Program-made: the position numbers and the translations under genes | Notes under the pieces: model-generated | Database searches by the model: none | What the model saw: the letters and a program-made list of their open reading frames with translations, nothing else | Told to the model about the DNA's origin: nothing | Shown: piece after piece, positions 1 to 5,725 of the stretch | Layout of the letters: every line of letters begins with the position of its first letter | Position numbering within the stretch: position 1 is the first letter of the stretch | Source of the DNA: Desulfobacterales bacterium | GTDB taxonomy: Bacteria; Desulfobacterota; Desulfobacteria; Desulfobacterales; UBA5852 | Direction of reading: 5' to 3' | Assembly (NCBI GenBank): GCA_016735415.1 | Contig: JAERRP010000349.1 | Location: forward strand, 1-5,725 | Length of the DNA stretch: 5,725 nucleotides

Positions 1-289
1 AATGACAGATACAAAGATTATTATAGACCGGATATCCCGCGTGTTTGAGAAAGAGTTTTTAGAATTAATAAGTTGCAAGCAAAACAGATTAATTAAAAAT
101 TATAGACAGTTATATTAATATAGTCAATAATAATCCAGCTTCTTTTTTATAAAAAAAATCAAAAAGATTGCTAAGATGCAAAAAGTGTAACGCCTTACCC
201 CCAAACTGATGGCAAAATAATGTAACGCTATGTTTTGAAGTATCCCGCTGCTTTACCCAGCCGCTCTACCCCGCCAAATAAAAAATAAA
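1..289. other. AT-rich gene-poor leader region
   Basis: This stretch is strongly AT-rich up to about base 180, with runs of A and T (for example around 142-165), and becomes more C-rich near 240-275. I see no convincing gene, tRNA or terminator with a GC stem and T-tract. The only open frame of note starts with ATG at 2-4 and ends with TAA at 116-118, giving 38 codons. It could be a chance ORF or the tail of a gene entering from the left, since its frame is open to the window edge. Its predicted peptide is rich in Ile, Lys, Arg and Leu and I do not recognise it. No ribosome site can be judged because the window begins one base before the ATG. Confidence 0.5.
178..228. repeat. Short direct repeat ending in TGTAACGC
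   Basis: Two near-identical units, 178-193 and 212-228, both begin GCAAAA and end TGTAACGC, and are separated by 18 bases. The exact shared core TGTAACGC lies at 186-193 and 221-228, a spacing of 35 bases. The function is unknown. It could be a protein-binding pair, a remnant of an insertion-sequence end, or chance in a low-complexity region. Confidence 0.35.
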
Positions 290-322
290 TAAACGGGGTA
301 TCCACTTGACGCAAGTGACCAC
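290..322 (+). repeat. Left terminal inverted repeat
   Basis: This is the left arm of the inverted repeat, matching the reverse complement of 518-550 at 31 of 33 positions. It contains CCACTTGACGCAAGTGACC, within which ACTTGACGCAAGT is itself a near-palindrome (ACTTG...CAAGT), a plausible transposase-binding core. Confidence 0.85.
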
Positions 323-334
323 AACATATAGTAT
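306..334 (+). promoter_or_regulatory. Possible sigma-70-like promoter inside left repeat
   Basis: TTGACG at 306-311 (5 of 6 to the -35 consensus) is followed after 17 bases by TAGTAT at 329-334 (4 of 6 to the -10 consensus). A 15-base spacing would instead give TATAGT at 327-332. It would fire rightward through the element, toward the BREX genes about 480 bases downstream. The TTGACG also belongs to the inverted-repeat core, so the match may be incidental. No better promoter was seen between 551 and 812. Confidence 0.25.
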
Positions 335-517
335 GTTGGTTAATGGAAAGCAAACGCTGTTAGCGGTAAGCATTTCGACTATTATCTTAACGAGTATAAG
401 TAAGCCAGTTTAATCGCCGTACATCACGTTCACGAAGTTTTTACAGTCTTTTATAGAAGTGTTTATGACCGCGCCAACATCATACCGCAATATCGTGAAT
501 GTGAACCACAATATATA

Positions 518-550
518 GTGGGTACTTGCGTCAAGTGGATACCCCGTTTA
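518..550 (-). repeat. Right terminal inverted repeat
   Basis: This is the right arm of the inverted repeat. It reads GTACTTGCGTCAAGTGGAT then ACCCCGTTTA at its outer end. The outer 27 bases match the left arm perfectly; the two mismatches are at 522 and 523. High identity between the arms suggests that the element is fairly recent or still under selection. Confidence 0.85.
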
Positions 551-555
551 AACAA

Positions 556-661
556 TTTTGTGTGTTTTGCGGTTCTGAGTTCGAAAATTTGAGATCACAA
601 ATTGTTATTTCAAAAAAAAGTGGCCGGTGATAGACTTCAGCAAGTGAAATGCAAGTCCTGT
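556..661 (+). pseudogene. Possible degenerate zinc-ribbon fragment, transposase-like
   Basis: Reading from 556 gives FCVFCGSEF, containing a CxxC pair (codons at 559 and 568). That frame stops at the TGA at 628-630. Moving one base gives, from 629, DRLQQVKCKSC, with a second CxxC pair (codons at 650 and 659), followed by two stops. Joined, the two halves make a CxxC-x(about 25)-CxxC zinc-ribbon of the sort found at the N-terminus of InsA-like and related transposases, where the second pair typically follows a 'QxxxCxxC' pattern. The fragment begins directly outside the right terminal repeat. Nothing after the second pair continues the protein in the same frame. It could be a decayed insertion-sequence remnant or a chance pattern in short frames, and I regard it as weak. 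Confidence 0.3.
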
Positions 662-693
662 TAGTAAGGGGCTTTCCAAATATTTAAACTGCA

Positions 694-812
694 GAACTCA
701 AGGGCGTCCCCAAGGGGCTCCCGCTCATAAGATTGGGCGTCTTTGGAAGTTCAAAAAGGACGAAGTTGATGAATGGGTCCGCAAAGGCGGGACAAGCGAG
801 GGGAAAAGTGGG
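694..812 (+). pseudogene. C-terminal remnant of excisionase-type HTH DNA-binding protein
   Basis: In the same frame as brxA, bases 723-800 translate to an AHKIGRLWKFKKDEVDEWVRKGG-type segment (shown split: AHKIGRLWKFKK, then DEVDEWVRKGG). This is the hallmark C-terminal half of excisionase/HTH_17 (MerR-like) domains, where a 'LPAHKIGRLWRFxxxEVdeW' stretch follows the recognition helix. The preceding residues KGLP are encoded at 712-723 in the next frame, so a one-base deletion near 723 looks to have broken the gene. The first helix-turn-helix half is missing: frame 0 meets TGA at 645-647, and the other frame meets TAA at 685-687. No ATG, GTG or TTG in either frame could start it. Small proteins of this kind often sit next to restriction and defence operons, and it was probably an upstream regulator. 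The motif is clear; the history is inferred. Confidence 0.6.
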
Positions 813-1607
813 GTGTCCCTGTTGAAAAATAAGCTCATTAATCGATTTGGTTTCCGTCGGGACCGTGGGGGGTCACATCTGGCCAGAACAATGATGTTAA
901 AGGAGCTGAAGCTCCTATTTTCCTTTATTGATGACCCTGATGTAGGCAAACCTGTCTATTTACGGTCAATTGTAGACGACAACTGCCTGGGCAAACGCTC
1001 GGACAGAACCCGAAAACTTACGGTCCGTTATCTTTCAAATCTTTACGTTTTAGATCCCAACGTTACGCTGTTTCGAAGCTTACGATATTTTTGGGAACGA
1101 GACACGGAAGGGCAGCCTCTTTTGGCAATGATCTGCGCTATTGCAAGAGATTCAATCCTGAGATCCAGCGCGCCCTTCATCCAAAAATTCACCGTAGGGC
1201 AGCGTGTCACCAGAGAAGCCCTTGAGGAGTTTATCGACAACCTGGAAACAGGCCGATTCAGCCCTGCCACCCTGAAATCAACTGCTCAAAATATCAATTC
1301 AAGCTGGACTCAATCCGGGCATCTACAGGGCAAAGTTAAAAAAATCCGTTCACAGCCAAAAGCGACCCCCGGTGCTGTTTCATACGCACTGCTGCTGGGA
1401 TATATCGCGGGCGTTAGGGGCGAATCCCTCTATAAAACCGAATACGCCAAGCTGTTGGAGTGTTCTATGGAACAAGCGATTGAACTCTCTATAGAAGCGT
1501 CCAGAAAGGGCTGGATTGTATTGAAACGATTAGGATCGGTAATTGAGGTCCTTTTCCCAAACTTGTTGTCTGACAAAGAAATGGAGTGGGTCCGTGAGCA
1601 AAGTTAA
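813..1607 (+). CDS. brxA: BrxA-like BREX core protein (DUF1819-type)
   Basis: The 264-residue protein starts at GTG 813, nine bases after GAGGGG (798-803). A TTG at 822 is an alternative, and no usable start exists further upstream in this frame. The N-terminus has a basic, Gly-containing stretch, FRRDRGGSHLARTMMLKEL (residues 14-32), which resembles the 'SGGRL...ESRLIAELLL' opening of E. coli BrxA as I remember it. A helical segment with WTQSGHL lies near 165-171, and a compact C-terminal region with RKGWIVLKRLGSVIEVLFPN (231-250) looks like a beta-hairpin ending a winged-helix. BrxA is a small core BREX component reported to bind DNA. No signal peptide or membrane segment is seen, so it should be cytoplasmic. 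It overlaps brxB by 14 bases, supporting translational coupling. It is longer than the roughly 200 residues of type 1 BrxA, so it is a divergent member. Position directly before brxB and brxC is the strongest support. Confidence 0.72.
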   Translation: MSLLKNKLINRFGFRRDRGGSHLARTMMLKELKLLFSFIDDPDVGKPVYLRSIVDDNCLGKRSDRTRKLTVRYLSNLYVLDPNVTLFRSLRYFWERDTEGQPLLAMICAIARDSILRSSAPFIQKFTVGQRVTREALEEFIDNLETGRFSPATLKSTAQNINSSWTQSGHLQGKVKKIRSQPKATPGAVSYALLLGYIAGVRGESLYKTEYAKLLECSMEQAIELSIEASRKGWIVLKRLGSVIEVLFPNLLSDKEMEWVREQS

Positions 1608-2145
1608 ACGCCTGGTTACATCATATGGGAAGTATATTGCCATCCCCTGGCGGGCGGATGCCGCCGCAGCGCAGCGGGTTGTTTTTTGTATATACAATGA
1701 ATCCGACGAATTGCATCTTCGATCAAAAATTGATGAATTTGAAATTGCGACCAAGCAAAATGGTCACAATTGGGCGCTTTTTGACCTGACCGATTCGTTT
1801 GCCCAGTGGCTTACCAGGCAGAAATACTCCCAGAGCTATTTCAAAAAGCCGAATCTGCTTGCCACACTATACCCAAAGTATCTTGATTATATCATCGTGA
1901 GCTTCAGCCGGTTTTTAGAGCAGCACCAGACAGATGAAACATATGTGGTTGCCGTCAAGGGAGTGGGCTCGCTTTTCGGTTTTCTAAAGGTGAAAGAGGT
2001 GGTCGAAAAGCTCGCCCCGATGGTTCCGGGGCGGCTGCTGGTATTTTTTCCAGGAAGCTATGAAAATAACAACTATCGTTTGCTGGATGGTTATGACGGA
2101 TGGAATTACCTGGCCGTACCCATTACGGCGGATAAAGATATTTAA
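1594..2145 (+). CDS. brxB: BrxB, BREX core protein (DUF1788 family)
   Basis: I place the start at GTG 1594, inside the end of brxA, because GGAG at 1583-1586 stands seven bases before it and the protein then begins MSKVKRL. The frame is open further back (ATG 1543) but those residues are out-of-frame brxA sequence. The 183-residue product has the DUF1788 signature layout: an alpha/beta N-terminal half with FDLTDSFAQWL (63-73), then the conserved GVGSLFGFLKVKEVVEKL (123-140), then a strand ending LLVFFPGSYENNNYRLLDG (148-166). The 'GVGS...' turn and the 'FPG.Y....LRL' strand are what identify the family. BrxB is a small cytoplasmic core protein needed for BREX defence; its biochemical role is not settled. 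Length is close to the usual size of about 200. The stop lies 14 bases before brxC, so the three genes are very probably co-transcribed. Confidence 0.87.
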   Translation: MSKVKRLVTSYGKYIAIPWRADAAAAQRVVFCIYNESDELHLRSKIDEFEIATKQNGHNWALFDLTDSFAQWLTRQKYSQSYFKKPNLLATLYPKYLDYIIVSFSRFLEQHQTDETYVVAVKGVGSLFGFLKVKEVVEKLAPMVPGRLLVFFPGSYENNNYRLLDGYDGWNYLAVPITADKDI

Positions 2146-2147
2146 AT

Positions 2148-2154
2148 AAGGTGA
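2148..2154 (+). promoter_or_regulatory. Ribosome binding site deciding the brxC start
   Basis: AAGGTGA at 2148-2154 lies five bases before ATG 2160. The two earlier in-frame starts, GTG 2151 and ATG 2154, fall inside or at the end of this site and have only the brxB stop region before them, so 2160 is the preferred start. Confidence 0.6.
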
Positions 2155-2159
2155 TGCAG

Positions 2160-5100
2160 ATGAAAAACAGAGACATCTATTTGAAAGACCCGTCCTTTCA
2201 AAAATTGGTCAATGAAGGTGTTGCCAATGTTAATGACGACACGACCAGTGAGGCCTTGGCAGTATTGCGCTACGAGCTCGAAACCTTCGTTTGTGACGGC
2301 CCGTATGAGAAAGGCATGGGGCTCATTCTGGAAACCTACCTCAAGAACATTGATCAAGCGCAGCAACCGGCTGTCTGGATCAGTGGTTTTTACGGTTCTG
2401 GAAAATCCCACTTGGTAAAAATGCTTCGGGCTCTATGGATCGATACGACATTTGACGACGGTGCAACTGCGCGCGGGATTGCCTCCCTTCCCCAGAAAAT
2501 CAGCGACCTGTTCAAAGAACTCAGCACCAGGAGAAAACGCTATGGTGGCTTGCATGCCGCTTCCGGCACCCTGGGTTCAGGTGCCAGTGGCAGCGTCCGG
2601 TTGGCATTGCTGCGGATTATTTTCAAATCAGTCGGTCTTCCTCAGCAGTATCACGTCGCGCGTGTTGTGATGTGGCTTAAAAACGAGGGTATCTATGAAG
2701 ATGTTAAAAACCAGGTTGAGCAAAACGGGAACGACTGGCAGGATGAACTTGATAATTTTGTAGTGGCCGAGGATCTTCATAAAACCTTGGTTCAAGTAAA
2801 GCCGCAGCTATTCCCTTCCCCGGAAGTCTGCACGGAAACTCTTAATAATATCTACAGAAATGTACCGGACATCAGTAACGATGAAATGCTGAAGGCCATT
2901 AAGCAAGCGATTATCAGAGATGGTAAATTTCCTCTGACGGTGATTGTCCTTGATGAGGTTCAGCAGTACATCGGTATGAACAGCCAGCGTTCAATGGATG
3001 TACAGGAAGCGGTAGAGGCATGTTGCAAAAGCTTTGGCGGCAAGCTGCTGTTTATCGGTACCGGCCAAACGGCCGTTACCGGCACATCCAATCTGAAAAA
3101 GCTTGAGGGGCGTTTTACGATCCGGGTCGAATTGTCCGATGCGGACGTTGACGCCGTTATTCGCAAGGTCATCCTTGCCAAAAAGTCGGATGCCATTTCA
3201 CCGCTTGAAAAAGACATGCAGGTGAATATCGGGGAAATATCCAGGCATCTATCCGGCACCACCATCGGTCATCGTCAAGACGATGTCCGGTTTTTTGCCC
3301 AGGATTACCCGATTCTCCCCGTGCGTCGCCGTTTTTGGGAAAACACACTGAGGGTTTTAGACCCGACGGGCACCGACAGTCAACTCCGCAACCAGCTTAG
3401 TATGATCCATAAGGCCATCCAGACCAATTTGGATGCTGCTTTGGGTAATGTCATCGAAGGCGACTATATCTATTTTGATTCCGCCGACAAACTGCTTCAG
3501 ACCCGAATTCTGCCCCGCAAAGTCCACGAAAAGACCATGAGTTGGATAAAGGGGTCTGAAAATCAGAAGTTGACGGCGCGTGCCTGCGGTCTTATTTTCC
3601 TGATCAATAAACTGGCCGGCAACAATGGTGAGATCGGCATCAAGGCGACCATCGATACTGTAGCCGATTTGATGGTCCAGGATCTCCCCGAAGGCAGTAG
3701 CGCACTGCGGGGTAAACTCCCCGGCCTCATGGACAAATGCGAACTTTTGATGAGGGTCGGCGATGAATATCGCATTCAAACAGAAGAAAGCGCCGCCTGG
3801 AATGATGAATTTCTGAGTCAGCGCAGCCAATTGGCCAATGAGGCGCACCGCGTCGAAGGGGAGCGAGATGACCGGATACGTCACAAGTTCGGCAGCATGG
3901 TCAAAAAGTTTGCATTGGTGCAGGGTAATTCAAAAGTGACACGTGACTTTCACCCGGTATTCAATTCACAGCTACCCTCGGATGCGGACAAAAAAATATC
4001 CGTGTGGGTGCGCGATGGTTGGAGCATTGATGAAAATTCGGTCCGCGCGGACGCACTTCAAGCAGGGAACCAATCCCCGACGGTTTACGTTTTCATACCT
4101 AAGCGCTCTGCCGACGATCTGCGCTACTACCTCATTGATTACAAGGCTGCCAGTGCAACCCTGGACAAGCGCGGTGTGCCCAATACGCCGGAGGGGACGG
4201 AAGCGCGTGCAGCCACGGAAACCACCAAACAGACCGCGGAAGGCAAAATCAATGAATTACTGGATGAGGCATTTTCCGGTGCCCGCGTATTCCAGGGGGG
4301 CGGCAACGAGATACTTGGAAACAACTTGCAGGAAATGGTGCTTGAAGCGGCAGACAATGCACTAAAGCGCTTGTATCCGCAGTTTCTCACAGCCGATCAT
4401 ACCGGTTGGTCAAAAGTATATGAGAAAGCCCGCAAGGGTGCACCCGATGCACTTAAGGGCGTGGGGGATGATGGCGAGCCCGGAAAGAATACTGTCTGCA
4501 AAACCATTCTCGGTTTTATCGCAGGAGGCAAAAAAGGGATGGATGTTCGCAGTTATTTTGAATCATCTCCCTTTGGCTGGTCACGCGATGCAGTGGATGG
4601 AGGTCTTCAGGTACTCTTAGTCGCCGGTTTGATTCGGGCCCAGGATGACCATGGAAAAACGCTCGATTCCAAATCTTTGGAACGTAAAGCCATCGGTAAG
4701 GTGATGTTTAAAGTGGAATCTGCCACCGTAACCACCGCCCAGCGGATACAAGTCCGTAAATTGCTCCAGAAGGTCGGCATGTCCGTCAAACAAGGCGAGG
4801 AGTTGGCATACGTTCCGCAGTTCCTTCAGAAACTAATGGACCTTGCCGATCACGCTGGCGGCGAAGCACCCAAACCCGAGAGGCCGGATACCACAGGGCT
4901 TGAAGAAATCCGCCTGACCGCCGGGAACGAACAGCTAATCGCGCTTTACAACCGCCGTGAGGAACTGGCCCAAGCCATCGACTCTTGGTCGGAACTTGCG
5001 GGACGTATCGATAACAGCTGGCCGACCTGGATCATGCTGAAGCGCGTGATGGGCTATGCCGGTGATATCCAGGATGCGGAGGTTATTCTCGCCCAAGTCA

Positions 5101-5597
5101 AAAACATCGAAAAGCAGCGCCAGTTATTGGAAGAACCGGATCTGATATCGCCTTTGGCGGCCAATCTTACCCAACTATTACGCGAGGAATTGAATCGTCT
5201 GGATAAAGAATATCAATCCAGACACGACGAGGGAATGGCGCGGCTGAAGGCCGACACCAATTGGCAGCAGCTTGATCCTGAGCAGCGCAACAGCCTGCTT
5301 GCCGAACAGAAGCTGACCCTGGCGGATGCGCCCGAGATAAACGTGGCCGGCACCGAGGAAATTGTCGCCACACTTGAGCGAATCACACTATCGGCGCTTA
5401 CCGATCGCGTGGCGGCCATGCCGTCACGATTCGATGCAGTCTTGGTTGGGGCTGCCGAACTCATGGAACCGGAAGCTCAATTTGTGAAGCTGCCAAGCCG
5501 GACAATTAAGACGGATCAGGATATCGACGATTGGTTGCATGATGCAAAAGCAGAAATTCAAAAAGCCCTGAAAAGTGGCCCGGTCATTATCCATTAG
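2160..5597 (+). CDS. brxC: BrxC, large P-loop ATPase of the BREX system
   Basis: The 1145-residue cytoplasmic protein is preceded by a good ribosome site and starts MKNRDIYLKDP, the usual opening of this family. Walker A is GFYGSGKSH at residues 76-84 (Lys82, Ser83). Walker B is VIVLDEVQQ at 261-269 (Asp265, Glu266). A sensor-like FIGTGQTAV follows at 298-306, and LEGRF has Arg318 as a candidate finger residue, as in AAA+/STAND-like ATPases. DYPILPVRRRFWE (382-394) is a conserved family block. The middle and C-terminal thirds are mainly helical. A charged stretch at about 980-1050 is a likely coiled coil, with a spacer rich in Ala, Thr and Glu near 680-700. BrxC/PglY ATPases are essential to BREX and thought to act with PglX and PglZ on DNA. 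Size matches the usual 1,100-1,250 residues and the frame is intact, so the ATPase looks functional. It ends 11 bases before the next gene. Confidence 0.93.
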   Translation: MKNRDIYLKDPSFQKLVNEGVANVNDDTTSEALAVLRYELETFVCDGPYEKGMGLILETYLKNIDQAQQPAVWISGFYGSGKSHLVKMLRALWIDTTFDDGATARGIASLPQKISDLFKELSTRRKRYGGLHAASGTLGSGASGSVRLALLRIIFKSVGLPQQYHVARVVMWLKNEGIYEDVKNQVEQNGNDWQDELDNFVVAEDLHKTLVQVKPQLFPSPEVCTETLNNIYRNVPDISNDEMLKAIKQAIIRDGKFPLTVIVLDEVQQYIGMNSQRSMDVQEAVEACCKSFGGKLLFIGTGQTAVTGTSNLKKLEGRFTIRVELSDADVDAVIRKVILAKKSDAISPLEKDMQVNIGEISRHLSGTTIGHRQDDVRFFAQDYPILPVRRRFWENTLRVLDPTGTDSQLRNQLSMIHKAIQTNLDAALGNVIEGDYIYFDSADKLLQTRILPRKVHEKTMSWIKGSENQKLTARACGLIFLINKLAGNNGEIGIKATIDTVADLMVQDLPEGSSALRGKLPGLMDKCELLMRVGDEYRIQTEESAAWNDEFLSQRSQLANEAHRVEGERDDRIRHKFGSMVKKFALVQGNSKVTRDFHPVFNSQLPSDADKKISVWVRDGWSIDENSVRADALQAGNQSPTVYVFIPKRSADDLRYYLIDYKAASATLDKRGVPNTPEGTEARAATETTKQTAEGKINELLDEAFSGARVFQGGGNEILGNNLQEMVLEAADNALKRLYPQFLTADHTGWSKVYEKARKGAPDALKGVGDDGEPGKNTVCKTILGFIAGGKKGMDVRSYFESSPFGWSRDAVDGGLQVLLVAGLIRAQDDHGKTLDSKSLERKAIGKVMFKVESATVTTAQRIQVRKLLQKVGMSVKQGEELAYVPQFLQKLMDLADHAGGEAPKPERPDTTGLEEIRLTAGNEQLIALYNRREELAQAIDSWSELAGRIDNSWPTWIMLKRVMGYAGDIQDAEVILAQVKNIEKQRQLLEEPDLISPLAANLTQLLREELNRLDKEYQSRHDEGMARLKADTNWQQLDPEQRNSLLAEQKLTLADAPEINVAGTEEIVATLERITLSALTDRVAAMPSRFDAVLVGAAELMEPEAQFVKLPSRTIKTDQDIDDWLHDAKAEIQKALKSGPVIIH

Positions 5598-5608
5598 GAG
5601 TTGAGTGA

Positions 5609-5725
5609 ATGCAGCCTCTTGAAAAATTGTTACGCAACAACCTTGAAAAAACAGTCAAAGAAGCTCGTGATATAGCCGAATACGCTGCTCGCGCAACGCT
5701 TGAGCAATTGGGTGTGGGAGAGCCT
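5609..5725 (+). CDS. pglX: Probable PglX adenine methyltransferase, N-terminal end only
   Basis: The ATG at 5609 follows AGGAG (5596-5600, overlapping the brxC stop) by eight bases. The frame stays open for 39 codons to the window edge. The visible peptide begins MQPLEKLLRNNLEKTVKEAR and continues as a helix rich in Ala, Glu and Leu, ending QLGVGEP. Such a helical N-terminal lead, before the Eco57I-type methylase domain, is what I recall from one group of BREX-associated PglX proteins, and it differs from the E. coli type 1 PglX opening. No catalytic motif (the NPPY-type motif IV or the SAM-binding motif) falls inside the window, so the identity rests mostly on position after brxC. PglX makes the N6-adenine mark that separates host from phage DNA. 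A second brxC-like gene or another partner is less likely. Confidence 0.7.
   Translation, partial: MQPLEKLLRNNLEKTVKEARDIAEYAARATLEQLGVGEP

Larger units (their letters stand above)
290..550. mobile_element. MITE-like element, 261 bp, 33-bp terminal inverted repeats
   Basis: The two ends are reverse complements: 290-322 against 518-550 pair at 31 of 33 positions, with mismatches only near the inner boundary. The outer part of each end reads TAAACGGGGTATCCACTTGA inward. The element holds no ORF long enough for a transposase. The dinucleotide TA stands at both outer limits (290-291 and 549-550), as expected for a TA target duplication of the IS630/Tc1-mariner type, though TA is palindromic and may simply be part of the repeat. 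The interior is AT-rich and carries small palindromes, such as the 7-bp stem 322-328/332-338. It most resembles a non-autonomous transposon (MITE) mobilised in trans. It lies upstream of the BREX operon and beside broken gene fragments. The structure is certain; the family assignment is inference. Confidence 0.7.

Noticed and set aside
142..165. Rho-independent terminator in the T/A run
   Set aside because: The possible stem is only T-run against A-run with no GC pairs, so it is more simply low-complexity sequence.
290..550. CRISPR array or riboswitch in the repeat-containing leader
   Set aside because: There are only two inverted arms, not regularly spaced direct repeats, and no conserved riboswitch core was recognised.
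1543..1593. Longer N-terminus for BrxB starting at ATG 1543
   Set aside because: The added residues are a shifted reading of conserved brxA sequence, and the GTG at 1594 has a properly spaced GGAG site.
2151..2159. Earlier brxC starts at GTG 2151 or ATG 2154
   Set aside because: They fall within the AAGGTGA site that serves ATG 2160, and family members begin at the MKxRDI-type sequence.
3357..3884. Antisense open frame of 175 codons within brxC
   Set aside because: It lies fully opposite the conserved, intact brxC frame, has no clear ribosome site, and gives no recognisable protein; it is a by-product of brxC codon use.
3943..4365. Second + strand open frame of 140 codons within brxC
   Set aside because: It is a shifted-frame reading of brxC, rich in Arg, Pro and Thr as such shadows are, with no start signal of its own.

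Overview
The window holds the 5' part of a BREX (bacteriophage exclusion) defence operon on the + strand. It is preceded by an AT-rich, gene-poor leader that contains a transposon-like inverted-repeat element and the remains of at least one broken gene. The operon order is brxA-like (813-1607), brxB (1594-2145), brxC (2160-5597), and the first 39 codons of a probable pglX (5609 to the window edge). The genes are packed tightly: a 14-base overlap, a 14-base gap and an 11-base gap, each with a Shine-Dalgarno-like sequence. This points to one transcript. The A-B-C-X order is the known opening of several BREX types. The genes that would fix the type (pglZ with brxL, or a helicase or other partner) lie beyond the right edge, so the type stays open.

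Layout. Bases 1-289 are AT-rich, with no convincing gene; there is a 38-codon ORF at the edge and a short direct repeat. Bases 290-550 form a 261-bp element with 33-bp terminal inverted repeats (31 of 33 paired) and no transposase gene. It is flanked by TA and looks like a MITE-type non-autonomous transposon. Bases 556-661 can be read, with one frame change, as a CxxC...CxxC zinc-ribbon like those at the start of some transposases. Bases 694-812 encode the C-terminal end of an excisionase-type (MerR/HTH_17-like) DNA-binding domain with no start codon, and it runs in frame into brxA. From 813 onward the sequence is continuous, intact coding DNA of visibly higher GC.

How the genes work together (family knowledge). 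BREX marks host DNA through the PglX adenine methyltransferase and blocks replication of unmarked phage DNA. BrxC is the large P-loop ATPase, and BrxA and BrxB are small core components. The sequence shows an intact Walker A and Walker B in BrxC, so the ATPase looks functional. The broken HTH gene and the element next to it suggest that an ancestral upstream regulator, and perhaps the original promoter, was lost or rearranged.

Organism. Composition (AT-rich intergenic DNA, moderate-GC genes), GTG starts and GGAG-type ribosome sites fit a Gram-negative bacterium. The protein style reminds me of Desulfobacterota (former Deltaproteobacteria), but that is an impression, not a demonstrated assignment. 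The system belongs to a known class; what is unusual here is mainly the rearranged leader.
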